Below are positions 1 to 10,374 of a DNA stretch of 64,000 nt, piece by piece. This stretch comes from Gadus chalcogrammus (taxonomy: Eukaryota; Chordata; Actinopteri; Gadiformes; Gadidae). Location of the stretch: NCBI RefSeq assembly GCF_026213295.1, contig NC_079418.1, positions 5,327,479-5,391,478 of the forward strand, in the 5' to 3' direction. The notes under the pieces are model-generated. The model had not been told where the DNA came from. It saw only the letters and a program-made list of their open reading frames with translations, and searched no databases. Position numbers and translations under genes: made by a program. Positions within the stretch are counted from its first letter, which is position 1. Each line of letters begins with the position of its first letter.

Positions 1-25
1 ATCTATCTTTCCATGCATAACTTTT

Positions 26-57
<32 letters not shown>

Positions 58-87
58 TCTCGCTCTCTCTCTCTCGCTCTGTCTTCA
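1..87. repeat. TC-rich microsatellite
   Basis: Simple TC/CTCG repeat at the window edge. It directly abuts a LINE 3' end on the minus strand, as does the second CT tract at 613-713, so it may be the simple-sequence tail of that LINE copy. Confidence 0.8.
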
Positions 88-480
88 ATTCATTTCAAAA
101 AGCTTTATTGACCTGAAAGTAAACAATTTGCATTGCCAAAGCAGGTGAAAAATAAAGAGGTCAAAGTATGAAACATTAAATACAAACTAGAAAATGCATT
201 TCTTGCAGAAAATGCGTTGAGTGCAAAGTGAGGTTTAATTTCTTTTTTATGAGCCAAATAGATTAAGACATAAAGAAGCGTTAACTGGCTTAAATCAAGT
301 GAAGGGATTTGAACAAAAGTTCAAAAGTCTAAATAGAGTAAACAATGTAAACATGCACACCATTTAAGAAAATGTAAATGGTTGGAAACAAATAAAGTGA
401 CAGCTGAATGAAAAGCGCAAAGCATTGCTAAAAATGCAGAAATGTAAAATGAATTGAACTGAAGAATCAGAAAGGTAAAA
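88..480 (-). mobile_element. LINE 3'-end fragment (same family as the 0.7-7.4 kb LINE)
   Basis: Positions 100-160 match 721-775 closely, sharing an AAGCTTTATT end and a GCATTGCCAAAGCAGGTG block, so this is a second, 5'-truncated and diverged copy of the same LINE 3' UTR. Read on the minus strand it ends in an AATAAAGCTT-type polyadenylation motif followed by a GA-rich tail. No coding potential is seen. The right boundary is approximate. Confidence 0.6.
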
Positions 481-609
481 TGCATTGCCCTGCATTTCTG
501 GTGTGTGTGTCGCTGTCTGTACAGTTAGGATGGATGTCTGTCTATCTGTCTGTGTGTCTCTCCCTCTATCACTCTCTCACTATCGATTTATCTATCTTTC
601 CATGCATAA

Positions 610-642
<33 letters not shown>

Positions 643-673
643 CCCCCCTCTCTCTCTCTCTCTCCCTCTCCCT

Positions 674-713
<40 letters not shown>
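481..713. repeat. CTGT/CT microsatellite block
   Basis: Tandem CTGT units near 609-634 followed by CT and CCCTCT runs to 713. Reading frames here are low-complexity artefacts. Confidence 0.85.
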
Positions 714-716
<3 letters not shown>

Positions 717-954
717 AAAAAGCTTTATTGGCATGAGAAATATACATTTGCATTGCCAAAGCAGGTGAACAATAAAATAAACAGTGTTATAAAGTAAAAA
801 GGTATATTTTATAATAATAAGTATGAACCTTTAAACACAAAATATCTATACATATCAAATCTTAAACTATAAAAGTACTTGAAAATTACAAAAATTACAG
901 TGTCTCGTATCAACAGATAAGTTAAAGGTACACTCTAAATACACAGTATTTACA

Positions 955-2158
955 TTACGGAGGATTAGTGCAATTATTGTGTGCAGAGTGAGTCCAGGGG
1001 GATGAGTCTATGGGGAGTTTGAGGTGGCGAATCTTGCTGCTGCGTTCGCACATTGTTGTATTTCTCCCAACAGGTATGGCAGTTTGTGAGCATCTGGAGT
1101 GTCTTTGAAGTCCTTGCATGCCTTTGTAATCCGTGGGAAGTGTGTATTCCTGATGTCTTCGTATGACTGGCATGAAGTCAGGAAGTGCAGTTCTGTCTCT
1201 AGTTGGTCGTGTGTGCAGTGGGAGCACAGTCTGTCTTCTCTTGGGAGCCAGGTCTGTCTGTGGCGTCCCTTCTCGATGGCCAGGCTGGTCAGGTATTCTG
1301 CCAAGGTGTAGTCTCTGTTAAGGGACAAATAGCATGCCAATTTTCTCTGGTTTTTGGTGGACTCTTTCCAATGTGCCAAATACTTTTCCTTTTGTTTTCA
1401 TATAATTTGGTTTTGCCTGATGTGTTGGTTGTTGTGTGTTGGACAGATTCCCAGGACAAGCAGGCTAAGGAGACACTTTTCTGGGTGTAACTCTCTGTGG
1501 GTAAGAGCCTTGTTGTGGAGTGTGTGGCTGTCGCTTTCCTTAAGGTGGTTATACAATTGTAGGGCTCTCTTCTGAATTTTAATAACGATTGGATATCGAC
1601 CTAATTCAGCTCTGCAGGCATTATTTGGTGTCTTTCTTTGTACTTTTAGTATTGATTTGCAGAATTCTGCATGAAGAGTTTCCATTTGATGTTTGTCCCA
1701 TTTTATAAAATCTTGGTTGGTGAGTGGGCCCCAGACTTCACAGCCGTAGAGTATATTTTTTAGCCAGATCTTAATTGGGATGTCGAGTTTGATATTTATT
1801 TTTATGGTATAAAATGCCCACCTTGCCTTGTCTCTCAGGTCATTTGTTTTTTGTTGAAATTGCCTGTGGCGTTCATGTTTATGCCAAGGTAGGTATAGTT
1901 TTTAGTTTGCTCTAGAGTAAGTATTTGTTAAGGCTGGGTCTTTTTTCAAATACCATTATTTTGGTTTTACTAATGTTCACTGTTAGGTCCTAGGTTTGAG
2001 AGAAGCTGTGCAGAAGATCTAGGTGCTGATGTAGGCCTTCTTTGGTTGGGGACAGCAGCACCAGGTTATTTGCAAACAGCAGACATTTGATTTTGTTGTC
2101 TACCAGTGTTATGCCGGGGGGTGCAGACTGTTCTAATCTCCTTGCTAGTTGGTTAATG
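955..2158 (-). pseudogene. LINE reverse transcriptase, C-terminal part (thumb, Cys/His domain)
   Basis: Minus-strand fragments of one degraded ORF. Near 2060-2100 lies a FANNLVLL block, the position of the catalytic F/YxDD box, in which the first Asp is Asn. At 1398-1685 is a METLHAEFCK/RKTPNN segment typical of the RT C-terminal region. At 1008-1379 is a terminal domain with CSHC...H...C spacing. The frame changes between these segments, so this is a pseudogene. It continues the RT that starts beyond 4917, with the hAT insertion between. Confidence 0.75.
2151..2158. repeat. 8-bp target-site duplication (left) of hAT at 2159-4908
   Basis: GGTTAATG at 2151-2158 is repeated exactly at 4909-4916, flanking inverted CAGTRATTTTCAACC ends. 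Confidence 0.9.
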
Positions 2159-2887
2159 CAGTGATTTTCAACCTTTTTTGAGCCGCGGCACACTTTTTAC
2201 ATTTACAAAATCCTGGGGCACACCACCAACCAAAATGACACAAAATGACACTAACACAGTACATATAATACATATTGTAGTGGCGATTTGTCCTCAATAA
2301 AACAATAACTTGAAAATTAAGAAATCAAACAAAGCAACGTAATCAAAATAGCCACTGAGGCACCAGGGGGGACGAATCTTACGCAGTGCAGGGGAAAGAG
2401 TCAACTGTCCAGTCGTGAATTTAGATTTCTGCAGGTTTATTTTCCCATCTTCCAAGTAAACAAATGTGCAACATTGTGAACCAGCAGCTTCACTCCTTTG
2501 TCTCTCTCGTACAGCTGGTAAAAAACCATGACCCTTCCCAGTGCCTGTCTTACCTATGCCCGCCACCTCTATATAAGTGGCTAGTCATAACTTCAAAACA
2601 AAAGCATAAACAAACTCAAATTAACTAATTTATAATACAAACGAGAAAATAAACATAAAAGTCATGTTATTTTATGTTAAGCAAACAAACTAAATACATG
2701 TTTTACAATTAAATCTAAGAACTGCATAGCTCCAACACATATAGTTTCTAAATGTATTTATACTTACTTAGTGTGAAACCTGGGCATGTTTCGATGAAAA
2801 CAAAATGGATATCCTGGCTGGAATGGTAGAAAGACACACACAAAGCTCTTCCTCAACAGCTCTCAGTCTCTCTCTGTTTTAATGTTT

Positions 2888-3000
2888 AATTACAATTAGG
2901 GCTGGCCCGAATGCCATTTTTCAGGCTTCGAATACTCGTTGGTTTTTCCGAGCGAATATTCGAATACTCGTTCCAGAAAAAAACACCATCAAAAACAACA
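2888..3000. mobile_element. TAGGGCTGGCCC-type hAT end fragment
   Basis: TTAGGGCTGGCCCGAATGCC followed by repeated CGAATA/TTCGAATAC motifs looks like the left end of another hAT/MITE family with ATTCGAA-rich subterminal sequence, also seen at 7470-7500, 11400-11507 and 57547-58353. No matching right end was found, so this copy is truncated or its right end was lost. Confidence 0.45.
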
Positions 3001-3141
3001 TTAATAATCCCTATATACTCCCTGGAACCTATTTTGACAGTATCTGCATATTTGGTTGAATATTTTATAGCTTTTGAACGTTAATTAGTAGGCCTAAGTA
3101 GGTTGAAGTTCTTTAGTTTTTCCCCATGAAAGCGAACAGCT

Positions 3142-4187
3142 CTTCTTCTTTCGTGTAATTTCCTTTGGAACTATCACACAGGGATTGCTACATTCAGCAG
3201 CCAGTTCAGTGTCTCTCCGTCCAGCTGCACCAGGCCTCTACGGCCATGTGGGGCGCCAAAGGTCGGGCACTCGTTGATTATGTGTGAGACCGTCTGGGTA
3301 GCCCCACATTGGCAGGTGTCTGAGGGGCTTGATCCGGTCATTTTCTGGAAGGACTGGGTTCTCCCCCAGCCTGTTCGGAGGCGGTTGAGCCGAACCCATG
3401 CTTTCCGCGGGAGAGTATGTCCAGGTGGTTTTGGTGAAGGGGTGGCGACGAAGGCGTGCAGGTTGGTGTTTGCATCCTTCCATTCATCTTGCCACCTCAT
3501 GTCCATCCATGTCTCAGAGACAGGGCCAGACCTTAAGAGATCCGCTGCTCTAGTGGCGAAGTGTTGCCTCGTGATCCTTTGGGGTGTGTTCTGCGGTGCT
3601 GGGATGATGATATTTCCGCCAGGCTGGAGTGCCTTCTCCGCAAGCTTGAGGATCTGGAAGTCGCGCCTTACTTTTGGTGGATGGACTCCGGATAGTACAG
3701 GTAGCATCTCTCTTGGAGTTGGTTTCATGGTGCCTGAGATGATGCGCATAGCTTCGTTGAGGACAACATCGACTGATTTGGTGTGGACACTGTGAGACCA
3801 GGCCGCTGCGGCATACTCAGCAGTGGAATACACAAGTGCGAGGGCTGATGTGCGCAGTGTTTTAAAACTGGCTCCCCAGTCTAGGCCGCAGAGTTTCCTT
3901 ATTAGGTTGACGCGCTTGGATGTTTTGTTTGCAGCGTTCTTCAGGTGAGGCCCAAAGGTTAAGATGCGATCAAGGGTGACACCCAGGTAGACAGGTGCAG
4001 GGTCGAATCTTAACTTCTTGCCCTCCATTCTCACTTCTAGCTCCTTTTTGGCAAGTCGGGTTGACAGGTGGTAGACCGAACAGACAGTCAGGGGATCAAG
4101 CAGAGAACCTCTACGTGGTGATCCTAGTAACGACTCATAGTCGGCTAATCTCAGCAACTCAATTTCCAGAAGGAAACTATACACACT
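3142..4187 (-). mobile_element. 5'-truncated LINE insertion with 11-bp TSD
   Basis: AGCGAACAGCT occurs at 3131-3141 and exactly at 4188-4198. Between them, on the minus strand, is the C-terminal part of a LINE ORF, a short 3' UTR and a GAAGAAGA tail ending at the duplication. A truncated 5' end, simple 3' tail and variable-length duplication are the signature of target-primed reverse transcription. It lies inside the hAT element, which lies inside another LINE. Confidence 0.88.
3174..4184 (-). CDS. Reverse transcriptase C-terminal fragment (Jockey/CR1/I-like LINE)
   Basis: An open frame of 336 codons without stops. The first half has the SVYHLSTRLA and VYLGVTLDR blocks of LINE RT thumb regions; the AAWSHSVHTK region follows. 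The C-terminus carries a CQCG...HIINECP motif, the Cys/His finger at the end of many Jockey-like and related LINE polyproteins. The palm domain with the catalytic aspartates is absent because the insertion is 5'-truncated, so no active enzyme can be made. The base composition is GC-richer than the surrounding AT-rich hAT sequence. The family is not one I can name, and its similarity to invertebrate-type elements is an impression that needs a search. Confidence 0.7.
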   Translation of the reverse strand: MYSFLLEIELLRLADYESLLGSPRRGSLLDPLTVCSVYHLSTRLAKKELEVRMEGKKLRFDPAPVYLGVTLDRILTFGPHLKNAANKTSKRVNLIRKLCGLDWGASFKTLRTSALALVYSTAEYAAAAWSHSVHTKSVDVVLNEAMRIISGTMKPTPREMLPVLSGVHPPKVRRDFQILKLAEKALQPGGNIIIPAPQNTPQRITRQHFATRAADLLRSGPVSETWMDMRWQDEWKDANTNLHAFVATPSPKPPGHTLPRKAWVRLNRLRTGWGRTQSFQKMTGSSPSDTCQCGATQTVSHIINECPTFGAPHGRRGLVQLDGETLNWLLNVAIPV

Positions 4188-4729
4188 AGCGAACAGCTGT
4201 TGTTCCGTTCCAAATCAGCTGTCCTCTGCCATCTCAGCCCTTACGGGAGCTTTTCAGTTCATCCTGGAACGTGCGTCTTTTCAGGGAATTTATACAATAA
4301 ATCCATAACAAATACCAAATATCGATTGCTTTATGTGTCCATATTATATCTATTATATCGACCGGGTATTCCCAAGACGCTCACGCTCTGCAGCAAGCCA
4401 GTCACAGTTGATTGGCGCGGCGCTGTACAGCGAACGTAAACAAACAACTAAGGTTAGCATTTCGTCAAGTATTACTTTTCCTCCTGAGATCCCGCTAATG
4501 TTGTGTTATAAAGTAAAGGGAAACAAGATATCTATTCTTCCGCCACCTCTCTCGCTTCTCTGCTTGGTGTCGCTGACGCTTATAGTTTGCCTCCCTCGCT
4601 CTTGCAACGTCACGTACGTGGAAAAAAAACAACGAAGCTCAGAATACTGATTTAAGCTTTGAATACTAATTTTCCGAGTAGCCGTTAGCTGTAAAAATTC
4701 ATAGATTAGCCGCACCATTATATAAGCCG

Positions 4730-4783
4730 CAGAAGCTAAGAAAATCAGAAAAAAGGCGCGGCTTATAGTCCGAAAATTACGGT
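4730..4783. mobile_element. MITE end fragment (GCCGCG...CGGTA type)
   Basis: TATAAGCCGCAGAAGC and GGCGCGGCTTATAGTCCG followed by AAAATTACGGTA resemble one end of a very common fish MITE family. Only one end is present. Confidence 0.45.
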
Positions 4784-4916
4784 AGGCTACATTATTTGCG
4801 ACACTTTATTACAGCATAGACACCCGACAATGGTTAATTAGGTGATATTAGAACATTTTCCACGGCACACCTGACGATCACTCGCGGCACACTGGTTGAA
4901 AATTACTGGGTTAATG

Positions 4917-6047
4917 TATATGTTGAACAGGGTTAGACTCAAGCTGCATCCCTGTCTCACACCCCGGCTTTGTTGGAAGAGGTCTGTGTGTTTCTTTCCT
5001 ATCTTAACTGCACATTTGTTGTTTGTGTACATGGACTTTATGATGTCGTACGTTTTTCCTCCAAAACAACAGACCATCATGCCAAATTGAGTCAAAGGCT
5101 TTTTTATAGTCTACAAAGCAGGACAATAGTTTGCTTTTGTTTTGTTTTATTTGGTGGTCAATGAGGGTGCTTAATGTAAATATATGGTCTGTTGTACGAT
5201 AATTTGGCCAGAAGCCGATCTGGTTTTTGCTAATGTCAGTCAGGAAGTTAAGGAGTCTGCTATTTATAATCATATATATAATTTTACAGAGGTTGCTGTT
5301 GACACAGACCCCTCTGTAGTTATTAGGGTCAAAATTTTCTCCACTTTTGTGGAATGGGCTAATCAGTCCTTGGTTCCAAATATTGGGGATGATCCCAGAG
5401 CTAAGAACAGTGGTAAGCAGTTTTAGAATTGCCAATTGGAATTTGAGATCCGTATATTTAATAATTTCGTTTACAATACCATCAACACTACATGCCTTTT
5501 TTAGTTTAAGATAACTTATTTTGTCCTGTAGTTCTTTTAATGTGATTGGAGAGTCTAGTGGGTTCTGATCATCTTTAATAACAGATTCTAGTGTTAGTAA
5601 TTTATCTTGTATATCTGTTTATTCTTTGTTCTTTACAATGGGGCCAAAGAGATTGGAGAAGTGATTTACCCATAAATCTCCATTTTAAATGCTTAATTCA
5701 TCCCGTTTTTGTTTGTTAAGTTCGTTCCAATTTTCCCAGAAATGGTTTGAGTCTATGGATTCCTAAATTTGGTTCATCTGGTTCCTAGCATGTTGGTTGC
5801 TTTTTCTTCTTATTGTGTTTCTGTATTGTTTTAAGGTTTCATAATAATGGAGACAGATATTGTTGTTGTCTGGGTCCCTATGTTTCTGATTTGACAGGTT
5901 TCTCAATGTTTTCCTAGTCTTTTTGTATTTGTCGTCGAACCACATATCGTTAAAGTTATTTTTGTTCTTAGTTTGACTGTTTGAGACCTTCAGGTTTGAT
6001 TTTAAGGCTGAGATGTCAAATATGTTGTTAAGGCTTTCTTCGGCCAT
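4917..6047 (-). pseudogene. LINE reverse transcriptase, N-terminal and palm part
   Basis: Minus-strand blocks in order: a basic linker (5763-6047), the NNYRGVCVNS and QIGFWPNYRTTDH motifs of RT domains 2-3 and a CFVDYKKAFDSIWHDG motif carrying the first catalytic Asp (5004-5435), then RQGCSLSLTLFNIYIN, the RQGxxxSPxLFxxxI-like block (4838-5095). The frame shifts between 5004-5435 and 4838-5095, so the ORF is broken. The hAT at 2159-4908 begins right after the NIYIN block; the YxDD-box region resumes at 2158. Confidence 0.8.
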
Positions 6048-6199
6048 GTTGATCCCTTCATTGTTGCACTGGAAGTTTTGGTCTAGGAAGTTATTTCGAA
6101 ATGTCTGAATGTGATTTTGCTATATGGTGTTCTGATGTGTTTCAACACTGCTCTCCTTCCATCTATAGCATTTGTTTATAGTGTGTAGTTTGTTTGGTT

Positions 6200-7027
6200 T
6201 TAATGCCTCTTGGTTAGGTGTTGGTCTATGTAGGTAGGCTGTGCTCTGATAGTGGTGTTAAGGGGCTGACTGTGAAAGCTCTGAGAGTCTGTGATAAAAT
6301 AATCTACAGTACTAATGCCGAGATATGAGCTGTAGGTGTATCTTCCATAGGGGTCTCCGTGGGATCTACCATTGACGATGTACAGTCCCTGGGTGGGGCA
6401 CAGCTGTAATAGTTGTAGTCCATGTTTGTTTGTAGTTTTGTCGTAGTTATATCTGGCAGGACACTTTGGGGAGGCGATGGTCCCGTCTCCTGGTAGGTGT
6501 TTATCTCCCTGTGTGCTGATGGTGTCAGGCCCCTGTCCCGTCCTGGCGTCGAGACCACAGATTAGATTATGACCATGGGCCGGGAAGTGGTTGATCTCCT
6601 CCTCTAGTATAGAGAAGCTTTCCTTGTTGTAGTATGGGGATTCTAGTGGGGGGATATATGTTGCACACAGGAGGATGTTTGCTTCTGATGCGGTAAGTCC
6701 CTTGTCTATCTCTAACCAGATGTAGAATTGCCCTGTTTTGATTAATTTAACAGAGTTGGTGAGTTCGGATTTGTACCAAATTAAAATACCTCCCGATTCT
6801 CTTCCTTGTTTCACCCATGGTAGTTTGGTGGATGGTACCACCAGGTCTCTGTCGTTTAGAGGGCAGCCAGTGGGACCATCTCCTCTACACCAGGTATCTT
6901 GGAGGATGACAATGTCTGTATTTCGGATTTCATTGATGAAGTCTAGGTTTCTGCTTTTCAGACCAAAGGCAGTTGACCTCAGGCCTTGTATATTCCAGGA
7001 TGAAATAGTGAAAGCTTTGTGTACCAT
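6200..7027 (-). CDS. LINE endonuclease domain (exonuclease-endonuclease-phosphatase fold)
   Basis: An open frame of 275 codons starting MVHKAFTISSWNIQGL. The SWNIQGLRS start is the first EEP-fold motif (metal-binding Asn). DIVILQDTWC takes the place of the usual LQETW motif, with Asp for the catalytic Glu. CATYIPP and LICGLDARTG (GDxNA-like) follow, and the frame ends near DYFITD. In LINEs this domain nicks target DNA to prime reverse transcription. The start was chosen at the ATG directly upstream of the conserved first strand. The open frame is better preserved than the RT behind it. Confidence 0.75.
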   Translation of the reverse strand: MVHKAFTISSWNIQGLRSTAFGLKSRNLDFINEIRNTDIVILQDTWCRGDGPTGCPLNDRDLVVPSTKLPWVKQGRESGGILIWYKSELTNSVKLIKTGQFYIWLEIDKGLTASEANILLCATYIPPLESPYYNKESFSILEEEINHFPAHGHNLICGLDARTGQGPDTISTQGDKHLPGDGTIASPKCPARYNYDKTTNKHGLQLLQLCPTQGLYIVNGRSHGDPYGRYTYSSYLGISTVDYFITDSQSFHSQPLNTTIRAQPTYIDQHLTKRH

Positions 7028-7123
7028 GGTGTCTTGTGCTTGATTGTTCAGTAGTTTAGTTCTGGATCAGGAATGTGTAGAGCTCATTGAGCATCCTGTG
7101 TATGCTACGGTCTCGGGATGGGC

Positions 7124-7350
7124 TGTTTCCCCTGCTCACAGCCTGGGAGTAGTGAAGTGGGGTAGGCAGAAGGGGCGTGGGCCTGGGTTGGTGACTCCAG
7201 GGTTCATGTGCGTATATGTGGAGGGACGGCTGGTGTTGGTGTGGTCTGGGGGCAGGGGGTGTTTTTGGAGTGTTTCCCCTGCTCACAGCCTGTGAGTAGG
7301 TGTGAAGTGGGGTAGGCAGAAGGGGTGTCGGCCTGGGCTGGTGGCTCCAG
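7124..7350 (-). repeat. 147-bp tandem repeat in LINE 5' region
   Basis: TGTTTCCCCTGCTCACAGCC begins at 7124 and again at 7271, and the following 75 bp (GTGAAGTGGGGTAGGCAGAAGGGG...) are also repeated. The unit is about 147 bp. It lies just upstream of the endonuclease ORF on the minus strand, where LINE promoters often carry repeated monomers. Confidence 0.75.
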
Positions 7351-8110
7351 GGTGTGTGTCTCTCTTTAACACTGTCCTATTCTATCTATCAATCCATATC
7401 TTTCCATCCATAACTTTTTCACTGGCTGTCAGTCTGTCCTCATATCCTTCCCTCAAAGTGAGCAGCAATTCGAACGAATATTAGGCAGCCCTTAATATTC
7501 GAACCTGTTATGGGCAGGGCAAGAGGGAGAGACGTCGGAGAACCTGACGAAGTCTATTCATAATATTGTAATGACCACGGAAGAGGCAGTGACTGAAGTA
7601 TTGATTAGACAGCGATTTATTAGAAACCTAATAAACCGTTGGAACACGCAAGACCGGTAACCATAGCAACGCCAGTAAACAAACCTCGCAAAACCCAATC
7701 CAGGGCTGAATCCGAATACTCATACTTATAGTATGCATTTTGTAGTACGCCACAAATATAGCGCGTCCGAATGCTCAGTACGCATTGTGTAGTACGGAAA
7801 ACGTTAAAGAATGCGTACTACCGCCACAGTATACAACGGTAGGTCATTACGCTATCCCACAATGCAACCGGAGTCTGGTAACGAACGAAGAAGAGATGGC
7901 TGACCCGACACTACCAACAGCGGCTAGACGTCGTAGAAAGCGGCGAAAAAAAGAGACATTAAAAAAGTAAAGTAAGTAATTAAGTAAAAAGAGACATTTT
8001 GAATTTAATAGCAAGGTAATTTTGCCGGCATCTGAGGGGAGATACGTATTCTCCAAACATCCGGTGGAGTTTCAGAGGCGTTCTACGCATAGCTGTAGAC
8101 CGTACTACAC

Positions 8111-8151
8111 TAGGGACTTTAAGCAGCGACGGTAGAGGGACGGCTACGGCG
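8111..8151 (+). repeat. Subterminal inverted repeat of Harbinger (left arm)
   Basis: TAGGGACTTTAAGCAGCGAC and the following 21 bp occur in reverse complement at 11270-11310 with no mismatch that I can see. It sits between the terminal repeats and the two genes and could be a transposase or Myb-protein binding region, by analogy with other Harbingers. Confidence 0.85.
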
Positions 8152-8410
8152 TTCGAGTGACACTTTGCGCACGCGAATTCTATGTTTACATTTCCTGCCG
8201 TTGTAGCCCAACTGTCTACTACGGGAGAGCGACTGGTTTGCCGTATTCAATACTACGTTACATTTCAAGCAGGTAATTATACGTTTTTTATCGTATGTAA
8301 TACTGTCATTTCGTGTTTATTTGATTCTACCGTTAGCAGCTTTATGGATTATTAGTATATTTGTTAAAGATACCCGCTAATTTGACCGATTTTCATGTTT
8401 GTTCATAGAT

Positions 8411-9360
8411 ATGTCCTCCGTTGCCCAAGAAGATGCTAGAACACAGTAAGTAACCTTAACGTTAGTTAGCCAGGGTTAACGTTGGCTAACGTTGTAGCTA
8501 ACAAATAGGCTATTCTCAACAGTTTTGATTAGAACTATTTAACAACACCGGTATCTTAACTATTACCTATTTCATATCCAAAACTGTGTAGTTGGTCATA
8601 TGTTGAAGCTTGGCTAACTAGTTGCCCAAATGTATCTAGTGCCCCCATGGAATGGACAGAGAGGCACGACACTTTTCTTGCCAGAGAAGTGCTAGTATCG
8701 GAGCCATACCGATTTAAGAAGGGGAGTGTGGACAAGGGGAAGGCCTGGTCTGCAATCGCAGACCGTCTGAATAGCTCCCTGGACCTTTTATTTAGGGTGT
8801 CTCAGAGGTCTGTGAGGGAGAGGTTTGCCCTGATCCAGGACAAATTCATTAAAAAGAACAACAGAGATGAGAGGAGTTCAGGGACCTCAATAATCATGAC
8901 AGAAATAGATCAATTAATTGAGGAGGTAACGGAGAAGGAGAAGGCAGCTGAAGAGACAAGAGGAGTGAATGAAAACAGAGGAAAAATAGAGGCAGACAGG
9001 GCCAAAGCAGAGGAGGCTAGGAAGACGACCATGGAGAGGATGGGCCAAACTAAAAGGAGGCTGAGTGAGGATGGAGAGGATTGCAGGAAGCATAGGAGAA
9101 GTGGAAATGACACCCTTGCATTTTTGAGGGAGAGAAGCGCAATTGATAGAGCGCTAAAAGAGAAAGAGCTTGATTTAAAAAAACTAGAGATGGAGGAGCA
9201 AGCGAGGAGGGCACAACAGGCACAGCAGCAGATCCTAGAAATGATGCAGATGATGCAGCAACAGCAGGCTCAAATGCAGGCTACCCAGGCCATGCTCCTG
9301 CAGCAGCAGCAGCAGCAAGGGCAAGCGTTGCTTGCTGTTATTGAAAAATTAAGTAAATGA
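8411..9360 (+). CDS. Harbinger Myb/SANT-like DNA-binding protein
   Basis: Two exons: 8411-8445 (ATG, donor GTAAGT) and 8640-9360 (acceptor CTAG), joined in phase and giving about 251 residues; an internal ATG at 8647 has a good Kozak context and gives 237. The N-terminal 80 residues (EWTERHDTFLAREVL...KKGSVDKGKAWSAIADRLN) form a Myb/SANT-like or MADF-like trihelix. A long charged coiled coil with KEKAAEE repeats follows, then a Met/Gln-rich tail (QQQQQQ). In Harbingers this second protein binds the transposase and helps its nuclear import and binding to transposon ends. It is intact here, unlike the transposase. AATAAA-like signals follow near 9535-9600. Confidence 0.85.
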
Positions 9361-9668
9361 TCTAAGAGGTAATGCCTAAAGCACTAGCTATGTAGAGTCT
9401 GTCTGCTGTGCTTCTAATGAAAGCAATGTTATTACATTTTATGTGAACTCTACTTGTGAAAACTTTGTCTTGTCATGTCTTACAAATCTTGTTTTTTTTT
9501 CTCTTGCAGTGAACCTGGACTGGAGCATACTCACCAAATAAAAAAATTACATTAATTAAATAATAATATAAGCAAATCATTTTTAGATGACTGGTGAATA
9601 AATAAAACAGAATATAATGCACTGTACACACATGTCTGGACATTGCTCTTTTTTTTATTAAGGTGAGA

Positions 9669-9845
9669 TAAGGTAACATATACCTTATCATTACATACTA
9701 TATACATTATATCCTAAGGTAACCTATATTTTATCATTACATACTATTTACATTATATCCTAAGGTAACCTATATCTTATCATTACATACTATTTACATT
9801 ATATCCTAAGGTAACCTATATCTTATCATTACATACTATATACAT
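9669..9845. repeat. 46-bp tandem repeat, about 3.9 copies
   Basis: Units beginning TAAGGTAACCTATAT start at 9669 (variant), 9715, 9761 and 9807. Inside the Harbinger, between the 3' ends of the two convergent genes. Confidence 0.9.
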
Positions 9846-9972
9846 ACAAACTCATGCAAAATAGTCCCGAATGTGTGGAGGATCCAATTTAAAAAAATGT
9901 GATGTTTGATTACCATACAGGCAAGTGAGTGCATTTCGTAACAAAGCAGATACAATGTACAGTTTACCTACA

Positions 9973-10328
9973 CTACTCAACCCAATTTTTTAAATTTTTC
10001 TTAAAGTCCATGAACTTAAAATAGTTTGCGATGTCTCCAAACATCCACTCTACAGACACTCTCACTTCACTCATGCCTTTGTTGAATGCCATCATCTGGG
10101 GAGTGAGATTGACATTTCTAAATGGGGCCTGGAGGTGGACACGCAGTGGATATGCCGGATCTCCATATAGGCACATTGGATGTCCCGCAGGGGACACTGC
10201 ATGCTCTTCCAGCACAGGCAGCAAACCAGTCTGCTAAAAGGCCAGAATCATGTTTCCTTCCCTCTGCAATACAAAATAGGTAAACATGTATCACATCAAA
10301 CTCAGCAATAGGAGTAGACCTAAATGTG

Positions 10329-10374
<46 letters not shown>

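Larger units (their letters stand above)
2159..4908. mobile_element. Non-autonomous hAT element inserted in a LINE
   Basis: The left end CAGTGATTTTCAACC and the right end (minus strand CAGTAATTTTCAACC) are terminal inverted repeats, flanked by an exact 8-bp duplication GGTTAATG. CAGTG...TCAACC ends and 8-bp duplications are hallmarks of hAT elements. Subterminal GCGGCACAC motifs face each other. No hAT transposase ORF is visible. The interior holds a nested LINE (3142-4187) and fragments resembling other elements, including a TAGGGCTGGCC-type end near 2889 and a common fish MITE end at about 4730-4783. Confidence 0.88.
714..7355 (-). mobile_element. Non-LTR retrotransposon (LINE), minus strand, interrupted by a hAT element
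   Basis: On the minus strand the order is: tandem-repeat 5' region (7124-7350), apurinic-like endonuclease ORF (6200-7027), linker, reverse transcriptase (about 4917-6047, continuing at 955-2158), C-terminal cysteine/histidine region, 3' UTR with AATAAAGC at about 720 and a GA-rich tail. A hAT transposon (2159-4908) splits the RT. Stop codons and frameshifts are scattered through the RT, so the copy is dead. The endonuclease plus RT with a C-terminal CxxC...H...C motif is a LINE architecture common in fish. I do not assign a clade; RTEX, Tx1/L1-like or Nimb-like groups would need a database comparison. Confidence 0.85.

Noticed and set aside
480..797. Open frames of Leu/Ser or Cys/Val dipeptides
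   Set aside because: They are translations of CT, CA/TG and similar microsatellites here and at 11.5-12.3, 32.6-33.0, 34-36 and 49.5 kb; no gene support.
3274..3795. Plus-strand 173-codon frame
   Set aside because: It is the antisense shadow of the LINE RT fragment at 3174-4184.
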